Source: Variovorax paradoxus (lineage in GTDB: Bacteria; Pseudomonadota; Gammaproteobacteria; Burkholderiales; Burkholderiaceae_C). Taken from it: 64,000 nt of DNA. Where the stretch lies: positions 4,981,501 to 5,045,500 of the forward strand of contig NZ_CP091716.1 of NCBI RefSeq assembly GCF_022009635.1, written 5' to 3'. Every line of letters starts with the position of its first letter. Within the stretch, counting starts at the first letter, position 1. This document shows positions 16,528 to 25,500 of the stretch, piece by piece. The notes beneath the pieces are model-generated. The model was not told the DNA's origin and made no database searches. It saw nothing but the letters and a program-made list of their open reading frames with translations. Position numbers and translations under genes: made by a program.

Positions 16528-19488
16528 TCAGCGGATGGCGAAGCCCGCCGCCGTGCTGCGCGCGGTGTCGAGGTGCAGCACGCGGCCCTGGTCGTCGAAC
16601 AACAGCCAGCCGTCGGGCACCGCGCGTGCTTGCACCTGTGCCGCGGCGGGCCAGGAAACCCTGGCGCCGAGGCTGCCGCCGCGCAACTGGTGCAAGAACA
16701 CGTCGCAGCTCGCATCGAACCGGCGCAGCACCATCCAGTCGCTGTCGATCCACGCCTGCACGCGGCCGGCATCGGTGGTGACGAAACGAAGGCGGCCGGT
16801 CATTCCTCCCTGGCCCAGCCAACGCAACTCGAAGCTGCCGTCTTCCTGCGGTTCGCCGCTCAGGCTCAGCGGCGTCAGGTGCGGATGCAGCATTCGCCGC
16901 GACATGGCACCCGGCGAGACGGTCAGCGGCTCGCGGTTCAACAGGCGCCGCTGCGGGCACTGGTAGCGCCAGAGGCTCGGCCCATGCATATCGTCGTCGA
17001 CGATGAACTGCTCCATCTCGCGCGTGGCCGACAGCTCGGTCACCACGCCGGGCAGGTCGTTCACCTGCCAGAGCACGTCGCGCAGCGAGCGGCCCGTGTC
17101 GATCACCTGCACGCGCCGGCCGCGCGCCACGGTCCAGCCGATGCCGTCGAACTCGCCGGCGAAGTGGTCGATCTCGCTCAGGCCCAGGTCGCTCACCTGC
17201 CGCTGCACCAGGTCGATGCGGCTCACGCGCCACAGGCCGTCGCGCTGCGCGAGCGCCAGCGCGAGTTGACCGCTGTGCGCCACCACCAGGCGGTAGGCCG
17301 GCACGGCAAAGCGCGCGAGCACGCGGCCGGTGGCGTCGGTCATGAGCGCGCCGGCCTCGCCGGTGGCGACGAGATAGCGGCCCTCGTCCAGCAGCACGGC
17401 GTCGAGCGCCGGGTGGGAACCCGCAGTGGGCGCCTCGACGCTCAGCAGCGCCGGCTGCTTGAGGAGCGGCCTGGCCTCGGTGCCGGGCAGCTCGCCGCCT
17501 GGAAGATCGGCCTGCAGCAGGGTGTCCGGATTCAGCCGCATCAGCGACTGCATCGTTTTCTTGTCGAACCGGCCCCGCCCTTGCGACTGATCGGCCAGCA
17601 ACGCGGGCATGAGCACTGCCACCAGCCCGCGCGAGGCTTCGGTGTGGCCCGTTGCCGCGTTCAATGCGGCGGCCAGCGCCGCGCGTTCGCCGTGCAGTAA
17701 CGGATCGTCGCGCAGCGACTGCAGCCGCGCCGCGCAGGCCTGCAAGGTGTCGGGCAGCAACAGCGCGCGCTGGACCAGCGCACGGGCGGCCAGTTGTCCA
17801 CCCGCGGCCTCCGCGGCCAGCAGCCAGTCAGCGGCCTGCTCGCGCAGCGCGGCCACCGGCCACACCGCATCGACGGCCTTGAGCCACTCGCCCTGCTGCG
17901 CCAGCGCCTGGCCCCATTCCTCGCGCAGCCGGTTGGCGGCGTCGGGCCAGCGGTCGTGCATCTGCAGCACGGCGCTGGCGAATGCGTTGTCGCGCCGTGC
18001 CACCGCCAGCGCGCGGCGCCAGTCGCCGGACAGGCACAGCAGGCGCACGATGACCGCAGGCGGCCAGTCCCAGGCCAGCGCGAGTTCGGCGGCCTGCGCG
18101 TGGCGCTGGTGCTTCTCCAGGTAGTCGAGCGCCTCCTGCCGCGCCTGCAGCAGCTCCGCCAGCACGAACACGGCCTCGTCGACGCGGCCTTCGCGGTCGA
18201 GCTTTTCGAAGGTCTTGCGATACAGCTGGCGCAGGTGGGCCTCGAACTCATTGCCGAGATTGATGCTGGTCCCTTGCCCCAGCGAACCGCTGAGCGACAG
18301 GTCGCTGCGCGGCCCCGGCGTACCGAAGGCCTGCCCGAGCGACTGCATGTCGCCGCCCAGCGGGATCGCATGGCGCAGCGCCTGCTCGAGATTGCCGTCG
18401 TCGAACATCTTCAGCATGCGGCTCAGATATGCGGCCTGCTGGCGGCCGAGCAGGCGCGACAGCCGCGAGGTGATCGCCAGGCGTGCCATCCAGTCGCGCC
18501 AGCGCGAACGGCCCGGCTGCGCGGTGCCGCGTTGCTTCAACGGTGCCGACGACGGCGCGGCTGGGCGCGGCGGCGGCACGGGCCTGGGCTGGGCGCGGCG
18601 CGACGCGCGGCCTACCTCGCGTTCATTCCTGCGCAAGCCCCACCACGCCAGCAGCAGCACGAGTGCGAGCACGATCAGCGAGACCCACGGCGAGGACGCA
18701 TCGACCTGCGAGCTGGCCACGTGGGTCCTGGCCGGCGCTCCCGACGGCGGAACGGTCGACGAGCCCGACAGTCCGTAGAACAACGCACGCGCCAGGAACA
18801 AGGCCGCCGCGATACCAGCCAGCCACGCCACCACGCGCATCGATATGCCCGCTCCGCCACCGCGATGGGTGCTGCCGGAGCTGATGCGCGGCCCGGTATC
18901 GATCTGCCCGAGGGCCTTCTCTCGCTGGGCGCGCTCGGTCATGACCTTGAGAAACTCCGCCTGCGCCGCACTGGCAGGCGGCACGGCGTCGCCGAGCACC
19001 TCGCGCAGCGTGCGTCCGTCGGTATTGAGCACGACGGGCTCGGGCAGGGTCTCGCGGCAATCGAAGGTGTCGAACAGCATCGGACCGGTCGCCAGCCACA
19101 GCGACGGATCGAGCGGCTCGGCCTGCGCGAGCCGCAGCGTCAGCACCTCGCCGCCGTTCACCAGCCAGAGGTCGGCCGGCGGCAGTTCGGCGCGCTCGGC
19201 GGGGTCGAGTTCGGCGGAGCAAAGCGCCTGCCCCTCGCGCCGCAACGGCCAGCCGATGGCGTGGTCGCAGTCGAGCGACACTGGCGCCGCGAAGCACAGC
19301 AGCTCGCCCTCGGCGAAGCGGAACGCCTGCGCGCCGGCGTGCCAGGCATCGACGATGCGGCAGGCACGCGCAGCCTCGTCGAGCCAGTCCGACGGAAACC
19401 AGAGCCCGGCCGCCGGCTGCCGGCCCTTGAGCAGCGGATGGCGCACCTGCGCGGCGGGCATTGCCCTGAACTCAGGCGACGTCAGCAT
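16528..19488 (-). CDS. bpX6-type membrane-anchored protein of a MoxR-vWA-bpX system
   Basis: 986 residues from the ATG at 19488, chosen because GAAGGAG lies 9 bases upstream; an ATG 21 bases further upstream has no such site. An N-terminal globular domain (about 15-160: HPLLKGRQPAAGLWFPSDW, FRFAEGELLCF) resembles what I recall as the bpX6 domain. Two membrane helices follow (about 218-238 and 268-286), then a proline-rich linker, a long alpha-helical region (about 340-640, rich in ALA and LLQARQEALDYLEKH segments) and a C-terminal WD-like beta-propeller (about 670-986). It is the last gene of a four-gene overlapping operon and overlaps the vWA gene by 17 bases. It probably anchors the system at the membrane; the family name is from memory. 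Confidence 0.72.
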   Translation of the reverse strand: MLTSPEFRAMPAAQVRHPLLKGRQPAAGLWFPSDWLDEAARACRIVDAWHAGAQAFRFAEGELLCFAAPVSLDCDHAIGWPLRREGQALCSAELDPAERAELPPADLWLVNGGEVLTLRLAQAEPLDPSLWLATGPMLFDTFDCRETLPEPVVLNTDGRTLREVLGDAVPPASAAQAEFLKVMTERAQREKALGQIDTGPRISSGSTHRGGGAGISMRVVAWLAGIAAALFLARALFYGLSGSSTVPPSGAPARTHVASSQVDASSPWVSLIVLALVLLLAWWGLRRNEREVGRASRRAQPRPVPPPRPAAPSSAPLKQRGTAQPGRSRWRDWMARLAITSRLSRLLGRQQAAYLSRMLKMFDDGNLEQALRHAIPLGGDMQSLGQAFGTPGPRSDLSLSGSLGQGTSINLGNEFEAHLRQLYRKTFEKLDREGRVDEAVFVLAELLQARQEALDYLEKHQRHAQAAELALAWDWPPAVIVRLLCLSGDWRRALAVARRDNAFASAVLQMHDRWPDAANRLREEWGQALAQQGEWLKAVDAVWPVAALREQAADWLLAAEAAGGQLAARALVQRALLLPDTLQACAARLQSLRDDPLLHGERAALAAALNAATGHTEASRGLVAVLMPALLADQSQGRGRFDKKTMQSLMRLNPDTLLQADLPGGELPGTEARPLLKQPALLSVEAPTAGSHPALDAVLLDEGRYLVATGEAGALMTDATGRVLARFAVPAYRLVVAHSGQLALALAQRDGLWRVSRIDLVQRQVSDLGLSEIDHFAGEFDGIGWTVARGRRVQVIDTGRSLRDVLWQVNDLPGVVTELSATREMEQFIVDDDMHGPSLWRYQCPQRRLLNREPLTVSPGAMSRRMLHPHLTPLSLSGEPQEDGSFELRWLGQGGMTGRLRFVTTDAGRVQAWIDSDWMVLRRFDASCDVFLHQLRGGSLGARVSWPAAAQVQARAVPDGWLLFDDQGRVLHLDTARSTAAGFAIR

Positions 19489-21334
19489 CGCTTTTCGCTC
19501 CTTCGCCATGCAGCACCGCGCGCAGCGCCCGCTGGGGCACCGCGTAGACGATGATTTTCTTGTGCACCGTCAGCATGACGGCCAGGCCGGTGCAGAGGCA
19601 CACGCTGATCCGCTCGATGCGCTCGGGCGCCTTGTAGATGGTTTCGGTGCCGGCCTGCGAATGCAGGTCCAGCCCGTCGAGCGACGGCGACAGGCTTAAC
19701 AGCGCGTAGCGGTTGTGCGTGCTGTCGTCGATCAGCGCCTCGGCACGCGGAGCGCGCAGCTCGAAGGTCTTCCACTTCTGCGGATACACGCCATGCCGAC
19801 CGCCAGCGGACGCCGGATCGGGTTGGTGAATGCGCCAGACATCGTGCGGCTCGGTCGCGATGCGCAGCGCCATGCCCCCCACGCCGCTGCGCCACTGCCA
19901 GCCGTTGGCAAAGAGCACCCGTGTTTCGGCGACGCGGGCTCCGATCACCTCGATCGACGCCGGGCCGCCTGTTGCACCCAGGCGTCTCAGCACCACCTGG
20001 TTGTCGTGGACGGCCGCGTAGACCACGCCCAGCTCGGACCACTGCAGCATGCCGACGACCTTGCTCTCGACCAGCGTCGGCGCGCCGGCCTCGGGGTTCG
20101 GCTTGACGCCGGGCGTCATGTTCCAGATCACGAGCTTGCCGTCGCGGTCGATCATGCAGACGCGCTGGTGCTCCCTGTCATGCAGCCACGCGGAAGACAG
20201 CCAGACCGCCAGCCCCGGCGGCGCACGGAACTCCTGTGCATCGGGAGCGACGAAGTTGCCGAGCCCGGGCACCTGCCAGAAGTACATCGAGCGTTCGTAG
20301 CTCAGCAGCGCACCGATGCGCTTGCCCAGGAGCATGACCGAGAGCGGTACGAACATCTGGCCCCAGTACTGGTACTTGGGCTTGGCGGCCTTGCGCTGTC
20401 CGTCGACCGGCACGGCGAACACCAGCAAGCCGGGCTCGTCGAGCAGTTGCACCGCCACGTGCGTGCCGATTGGCGAGATGAGCGGCGGCCGCTGCAGCGA
20501 AATCCGCCCGCGGTGGCGTCGGTGCAGGTCGACAGGCGCCCTTTGCGTGAACTCGCCGCGCAGCAGCGGCACACCCGCCTTCGCCGACGGAAGCGGCAGC
20601 TGCGCGCGGCGCAGTCCGCCGCGATCGCTCAGCACCACTTCGAGCACGTCGCCAAGCACGGCGCGCTGCAGGCACACGCGATGGCTGGTCCAGCGCACGT
20701 TCGCGGGTTGCTCCGCCGGCGCTGCGCCGACGAGCCAGCTCTCGCCCGGCACGTGGTCCAACCCGTCCAGCACCTCGCGCCAGGCGCTCGCGTGCGCGGG
20801 GGTGCCGACCTCGAAGTCGCGCGCCCTGAGCAGCGAGCGCAGTTGTTTCGCATCGTCGGCGCCGTCCAGGCCGCCGGGCAACTGCAGCACGCCCCACTGG
20901 AACACGCCGCCCATCTGTTGTGCGCGCCGGGCCAGCAGGATCCAGAGCGCGAGTTGCCCGAGCCTTGGCGCACCGAATTGCAGCGGCCCGGCGTCGAAGA
21001 TCGCGACGATGCTCTTCTGGGCTTCGCGCGCCCGCGGGCGTGGCGCCAGGAACAGATGCTCGCTGGAGGCGGCGCGGCGCAGAAACTCGTCGGGCAGCTC
21101 ATCAGCCAGCAACCACTCGGTGGCAAGCAGACGCTCGTAGGGGCCGCGGCGGCGCAGATCGTCGAGCCCGTCGGGCTCCGGCACGCCGCCGCGCGTCTGG
21201 CCTCTGAAGCGGCCCAGCAGCGGCTGCATGCGCTGTACCAGCGCGCCAAGCTCGGCCGCCATCTCGGGCGTGAACCATGCGAGCCAAGGGCTCCAGGGCC
21301 TCAGCGCGTCTGGGAGTTCGGTGCTCGTGCTCAT
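19472..21334 (-). CDS. Degenerate vWA / beta-propeller protein of the same system
   Basis: 620 residues from the ATG at 21334, which overlaps the bpX5-type stop as ATGA. After a helical N-terminus there is a vWA-like Rossmann segment (about 105-230) beginning QKSIVAIFDAGPLQFG. The usual metal-site DxSxS is replaced by DAGPL, so metal-dependent adhesion is doubtful. From about 270 the protein becomes a beta-propeller with WD-like strands (MIDRDGKLVIWNM, HDNQVVLRRLG). In described ternary systems the vWA protein links the MoxR ATPase to propeller partners. The frame is open well upstream, but that part lies inside the bpX5 gene. Confidence 0.72.
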   Translation of the reverse strand: MSTSTELPDALRPWSPWLAWFTPEMAAELGALVQRMQPLLGRFRGQTRGGVPEPDGLDDLRRRGPYERLLATEWLLADELPDEFLRRAASSEHLFLAPRPRAREAQKSIVAIFDAGPLQFGAPRLGQLALWILLARRAQQMGGVFQWGVLQLPGGLDGADDAKQLRSLLRARDFEVGTPAHASAWREVLDGLDHVPGESWLVGAAPAEQPANVRWTSHRVCLQRAVLGDVLEVVLSDRGGLRRAQLPLPSAKAGVPLLRGEFTQRAPVDLHRRHRGRISLQRPPLISPIGTHVAVQLLDEPGLLVFAVPVDGQRKAAKPKYQYWGQMFVPLSVMLLGKRIGALLSYERSMYFWQVPGLGNFVAPDAQEFRAPPGLAVWLSSAWLHDREHQRVCMIDRDGKLVIWNMTPGVKPNPEAGAPTLVESKVVGMLQWSELGVVYAAVHDNQVVLRRLGATGGPASIEVIGARVAETRVLFANGWQWRSGVGGMALRIATEPHDVWRIHQPDPASAGGRHGVYPQKWKTFELRAPRAEALIDDSTHNRYALLSLSPSLDGLDLHSQAGTETIYKAPERIERISVCLCTGLAVMLTVHKKIIVYAVPQRALRAVLHGEGAKSDADVA

Positions 21335-21783
21335 GCGCGCGTGCCGCCCCAGTGCGTGCCGATGCGCGCGAGCAGCGCGGCCGACAGCGGCAGCAGCCGG
21401 TCGAGCGGCAGCACGAATGCGGGACGGGGCCAGAGCAGCAAAGGCTGGCGCTTCGGATGCTCGCGCTGCAGCCGCCGCGCGATCAGGTCCAGGGGCAGGT
21501 CTGGCTCCTCGACGGTGGGCAACCACAGGCCCGGCGCTTGGCCGGCCGGCCCCGCGTAAGCCACGCCGTCGACCCAAGGCAAGGCGTCGGCGTTGCCGGT
21601 CACCACCAGCAGGTCGCGCCCGGCCATGGCGCTGAGCTCGGTTTGCTGCTCCGGCGCGATTTGTTGCAGCCGCGCATGCAATGCGCGCGCCGCCGTGCCC
21701 CATGCCACCGCGGCTTGCGCAGGCAAGGGATCGGCGCGCGGGCGCCAGCGCCATTCGAGCGGCGTCACTGCTCCACCGCTCAT
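21331..21783 (-). CDS. bpX5-type small protein
   Basis: 150 residues, MSGGAVTPLEWRWRPRADPL to LLARIGTHWGGTRA. The segment LLVVTGNADALPWVDGVAYAG, the LWLPT strand and the PL-rich C-terminus match my recollection of the bpX5 domain found in MoxR-vWA-bpX ternary systems; this is a memory-based call. The start ATG overlaps the upstream MoxR stop (ATGA), and its own stop overlaps the vWA start in the same way, so the three are translationally coupled. It has no membrane segment and is probably cytoplasmic. Confidence 0.7.
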   Translation of the reverse strand: MSGGAVTPLEWRWRPRADPLPAQAAVAWGTAARALHARLQQIAPEQQTELSAMAGRDLLVVTGNADALPWVDGVAYAGPAGQAPGLWLPTVEEPDLPLDLIARRLQREHPKRQPLLLWPRPAFVLPLDRLLPLSAALLARIGTHWGGTRA

Positions 21784-22904
21784 GCGGGGGCGCCCAGGCG
21801 GTCGACGAGTTGGGTGCGCAAGGCGGTCAGGCTCTCGGGCAGCAGCTCGCTGCTGAAGTTGGCGTCGATCTCACGCAGCACGCTTTCGGCTTGAGTGCGA
21901 GCCGATGCAGGCTCCGCCGCGAGGCATGCACGCGCGGACTCCGCCAGCCGCACGGCGCGCGACAGCGGCTGCAGCGTGGCCTCTTCCACCGCGCTCAGCA
22001 GGTGCGGGTGCGTGGCGTTGGCGAAGACATCGCGCAGCACGTCGCGCGCGCTCTGCTGCGCCTCTTGCGTGGGCAGCACGTAGAGCAAGGGCCAGAGATC
22101 GGCCTCGGTGGTCTCGAGCCGGCCCGCCAGCACGGCCGCCGCGGCCAGCAGGCGTTGCGACTTCACGATGCGCCGGTCCGACAGTTGCACGCCTGCCTGG
22201 CGAAGCTTGCGGATCGCATTGGCCAGTGCCGGTTGCACGCCGCCAAGGTCGACCTGTCGCAATTGCCGGCACAGCACGTCGAGGTCGGCCAGCGCGCCGC
22301 CCGTGGCCACCGGCGCGTGGTCCGACTGCCAACCGCCGCTCAGCATGGCTTCGAGCTGGTGGTCGGGCAAGGGCTCGATGAAGACGTGCAGCAGGAAGCG
22401 GTCGCCGAAGGCGGCCAGTCCCTCGTCGTCGGGCAGCGCGTTCGCGGCGCCGACGCACACGCGCAGCGGGCAATGCAGCTGCGTGTGCCCGCGCCGGAAG
22501 CGCCGCTCGTTGAGCACGCCCAGCAGCGTGTTGAGGATGGCGGTGGAACCGAGGAATACTTCGTCGAGAAAGGCCACGTCGGCCTCGGGCAGCATGCCGC
22601 TGACGTCGGTCTCGACGGTGCCCGCGCGCAGCTTGTTGAGATCAACCGGGCCGAACAGCTCGGACGGCTCGGTGAAGCGGCCCAGCAGATATTCGAAGTA
22701 GCGCCCGCCCAGGCTCTGCGCCACGCGCCGCACCACCGCGCTCTTGGCCGTGCCGGGCGGGCCGACCACGAGCAGATGCTCCTGCGCCACGGCCGAAAGC
22801 ACGATCAACTCCGCCAGTTGCTCGCGGCCGATGAGACCGGTTGTGGCGGCGCGAATCGCCTGGCGCACATGCTCTGCGGAAGTCTGGAGAGAGTTGGAAG
22901 TCAT
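21780..22904 (-). CDS. RavA/MoxR-like AAA+ ATPase
   Basis: 374 residues from the ATG at 22904 (MTSNSLQTSAEHVRQAIRAA). Walker A is GPPGTAKS (48-55), Walker B VAFLDE (110-115), sensor 1 GAANALPDD and the arginine region FGDRF. The stretch YFEYLLGRFTEPSELFGP is characteristic of the RavA branch of MoxR ATPases. MoxR proteins act as chaperone-like ATPases on vWA partners, and the next genes supply a vWA protein and bpX proteins. First gene of the four-gene operon. No strong ribosome-binding site is seen; an upstream extension of 51 codons is open but not family-like. Confidence 0.9.
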   Translation of the reverse strand: MTSNSLQTSAEHVRQAIRAATTGLIGREQLAELIVLSAVAQEHLLVVGPPGTAKSAVVRRVAQSLGGRYFEYLLGRFTEPSELFGPVDLNKLRAGTVETDVSGMLPEADVAFLDEVFLGSTAILNTLLGVLNERRFRRGHTQLHCPLRVCVGAANALPDDEGLAAFGDRFLLHVFIEPLPDHQLEAMLSGGWQSDHAPVATGGALADLDVLCRQLRQVDLGGVQPALANAIRKLRQAGVQLSDRRIVKSQRLLAAAAVLAGRLETTEADLWPLLYVLPTQEAQQSARDVLRDVFANATHPHLLSAVEEATLQPLSRAVRLAESARACLAAEPASARTQAESVLREIDANFSSELLPESLTALRTQLVDRLGAPA

Positions 22905-23177
22905 CGAGGAAAAAGCGGTCTGCTGAACGTCAACGGGCCCACAGTGTGCCGCAGAGGCGTTACAAAAAGCTGCGGCGCGGCCCGTCCAACGCCTTCGAAG
23001 CTGTCTGAGACCTGACCTGTAAGGTAAAGAAATCCCGCTGTATCGCCCGCCAAACACCTGCCCAACAAGTCCTTCAAATAAGATTCATTCGCGGTAAGAA
23101 TTTCCGTCGGTGGTGCTTTTGTTTGCATCACACAGGCCGGGCCCAGTTGCCCGCGCACCCCCTTCGGAAAGCTCGCA
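22905..23177. promoter_or_regulatory. Divergent spacer with weak Fur-like site
   Basis: A 273-base divergent spacer between the MoxR operon and the siderophore receptor. Around 23076-23092 lies AAATAAGATTCATTCGC, which resembles a Fur box only partially (about 7 of 12 positions of paired hexamers). Fur control is expected for Fiu/YbiX-type genes but is not demonstrated by this match. A GGAAAG element precedes the receptor start at 23178. Nothing else could be identified. Confidence 0.25.
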
Positions 23178-25472
23178 ATGACCCGTTTCTCGTCCTCCAC
23201 GCGCCGCCGCACGCCGGTTGCGCTCGCACTCATCGGCCTCGTCTCCTCGCTGCCCGCCGCGTTCGCGCAGCAGGCCGTGCAACCGGCTGCGCCAAGCAGC
23301 ACCGCAAGCTCGCCCGCCCCCGGCACTTCCGTGCCGACCACGCTGCGCGAAGTCCAGGTGCAAGGCGCGCAGGACAAGACCGGCTTCGGCGCCAACCCCT
23401 CGACGATCAGCCGCCTGCCGGCCGACCTGCGCGACGCGCCGCAGTCCATCACCGTGATCAACCAGGCCGTGATGCAGTCGCAGGCCGCGACCTCGCTGGC
23501 CAGCGCGCTGCGCAACGTGCCGGGCCTGACCATCGGCGGCGCCGAAGGCGGGCAGATCGGCACCAACATCAACCTGAACGGTTTCTCGGCCCGCACCGAC
23601 CTGTACCTGGACGGCGCGCGCGACCGCGCCCAGTACTACCGCGACACCTTCGCCCTCGAGTCGGTCGAGGTGCTCATGGGCCCCTCGTCGATGCTGTTCG
23701 GCCGCGGCTCCACCGGCGGCATCATCAACCAGGTGACCAAGAAGCCGTCGCTCACGCCCGCGGGCGAAGTGTCGGTGTCGGCCAGCACCACGGGCCTGGT
23801 GCGCTCGACCGTCGACATCAACAAGCCGCTGTCCGACACCTCGGCCTTTCGCATCGCGGCCATGGGCCAGCAAGGCGACGCCAGCACGCGCGAGCAGACC
23901 AAGCTGAAGGACTTCGGCCTGGATGCCTCGCTCAAGTTCGGCATCAACACGCCGACGCAGGTCACGCTGTCGGCGCTGGTGCAGCACAACCGCGACCAGC
24001 CCGACTACGGCGTGCCGCCGCTGAACGGCCACCCGGCGAAGGTCGATCGCGACCAGGCCTACGGCTTCAGCGACGACCGCACCATCTCCGATATCCAGGC
24101 CTTCAGCGCCCTGGTGCAGCACAAGATCACGGCCGACACCTCGATCCGCAACCAGACCCAGTACAACGACGTGACCACCGACGCGCGCGAGACCGCGCCG
24201 CAGTCCATCGGCACGCTGTCGTCGAAGAACGTGTTCACGCCCTTCTCGACCGGCACCACGGCCGTGCCGGCAGCTGCGTTCTCGTCGCTGCCGCTGGACA
24301 CGCTGTGGGTGCGCCAGCAGAGCCATGACCGCACGATCCACGACAAGTCGCTGTTCAACCTGACCGAGCTCAGCACCAAGTTCAACACCGGCTCGGTCAA
24401 GCACTCGCTGCTCGTGGGCCTCGAGCTGGGCCACGACACCTACGAGAACCAGGCCTACTACCGCAACGGCACCTGCAACGGCGTGGCGCTGAACCCGGCG
24501 GGCGGCACCAGCGGCTATGCCGCCTGCTCGCCGCTGCTTGCGCCCTACCAGGGCAACACGCCGAGCACCGCGCCCAGCCTGCCCGGCAACCTCGCCACCG
24601 CCAGCGCCACCACGGTGGCCGGCTACGTGAACGACACGATCGAACTCAGCCCGCAGTGGAAGCTGGTGGCCGGCGTGCGCCAGGACCACTACCGCGCCAG
24701 CATCTTCAACAGCATTCCCTCCGCCACCACGCTGGCCTCCGAAAGCCAGACCGTCGACTTCACCAGCGTGCGCGCCGGCGCCATCTGGCAGCCCACGCCA
24801 GAGCAGTCGTACTACGTGTCGTACAGCACCTCGTTCAATCCCTCGCTCGAGCAGCTGGTAGCCACCACCGGCGGCACGCAGCCGCTGCCGCCCGAGAAGA
24901 ACAAGGCCTACGAACTCGGCGGCAAGTGGGACCTGAACGACGGCAATCTCTCACTGACGGCCGCCGCGTTCCAGATCACGCAGACCAACGCCCGCGCGCA
25001 GAACAACGACGGCACCTACAGCGCGACCGGCACCATCCGCGTGAACGGCGCACGCGCAGGCATTGCGGGCCGCGTGACCGACAAGCTGCAGCTCTTCGGC
25101 GCCTATACGCACCTGGACGCGACCATCGTCGACGGCATCGCCCCCGGCACGCTCGGCAAGATACCCGCCAACACGCCGAAGGACGCGGCCAGCCTGTGGG
25201 CCACCTACGCCATCACGCCCGAATGGGAAGTCGGCGGCGGCACCACCTACAGCGCGAAGCGCTACGCCAACAACACCGACCTGGTGGAGGTCGGCGGCTA
25301 CGTGCGGCTCGATGCGATGGTGGCTTACCATCAGCCCAAGTACGACATCCGGCTGAACCTGTTCAACCTGGCCAACCGCCACTACTACGACGCGCTGATC
25401 CCCTCGGACGGCGGCCGCGCGGTGCCGGGCTCGGGCCGGGCCGCCACGCTGACCTTCACCTACCGCCTCTGA
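23178..25472 (+). CDS. fiu: TonB-dependent catecholate siderophore receptor, Fiu-like
   Basis: 764 residues. A signal peptide ends at about residue 30 (SSLPAAFAQQ). A proline/serine-rich linker and a TonB-box-like segment (TLREVQVQG) precede the plug domain (about 70-185: LRDAPQSITVINQAVMQ, ALRNVPGLTIGG, FGRGSTGGIINQVTKKP), followed by a 22-stranded barrel ending TLTFTYRL. The plug motifs are those of TonB-dependent siderophore receptors. The ybiX-type gene directly downstream (28-base gap) is the classic partner of Fiu/PiuA catecholate receptors, so ferric catechols, possibly mimicked by catechol-bearing compounds, are the likely ligands. Located in the outer membrane. Confidence 0.87.
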   Translation: MTRFSSSTRRRTPVALALIGLVSSLPAAFAQQAVQPAAPSSTASSPAPGTSVPTTLREVQVQGAQDKTGFGANPSTISRLPADLRDAPQSITVINQAVMQSQAATSLASALRNVPGLTIGGAEGGQIGTNINLNGFSARTDLYLDGARDRAQYYRDTFALESVEVLMGPSSMLFGRGSTGGIINQVTKKPSLTPAGEVSVSASTTGLVRSTVDINKPLSDTSAFRIAAMGQQGDASTREQTKLKDFGLDASLKFGINTPTQVTLSALVQHNRDQPDYGVPPLNGHPAKVDRDQAYGFSDDRTISDIQAFSALVQHKITADTSIRNQTQYNDVTTDARETAPQSIGTLSSKNVFTPFSTGTTAVPAAAFSSLPLDTLWVRQQSHDRTIHDKSLFNLTELSTKFNTGSVKHSLLVGLELGHDTYENQAYYRNGTCNGVALNPAGGTSGYAACSPLLAPYQGNTPSTAPSLPGNLATASATTVAGYVNDTIELSPQWKLVAGVRQDHYRASIFNSIPSATTLASESQTVDFTSVRAGAIWQPTPEQSYYVSYSTSFNPSLEQLVATTGGTQPLPPEKNKAYELGGKWDLNDGNLSLTAAAFQITQTNARAQNNDGTYSATGTIRVNGARAGIAGRVTDKLQLFGAYTHLDATIVDGIAPGTLGKIPANTPKDAASLWATYAITPEWEVGGGTTYSAKRYANNTDLVEVGGYVRLDAMVAYHQPKYDIRLNLFNLANRHYYDALIPSDGGRAVPGSGRAATLTFTYRL

Positions 25473-25500
25473 GCCCGCAACCGAAGAAAGAAGCTACGCC

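Noticed and set aside
17794..19554. Plus-strand open frame over the bpX6-type gene
   Set aside because: Compositionally a mirror of the minus-strand gene, with no domain-like segments.
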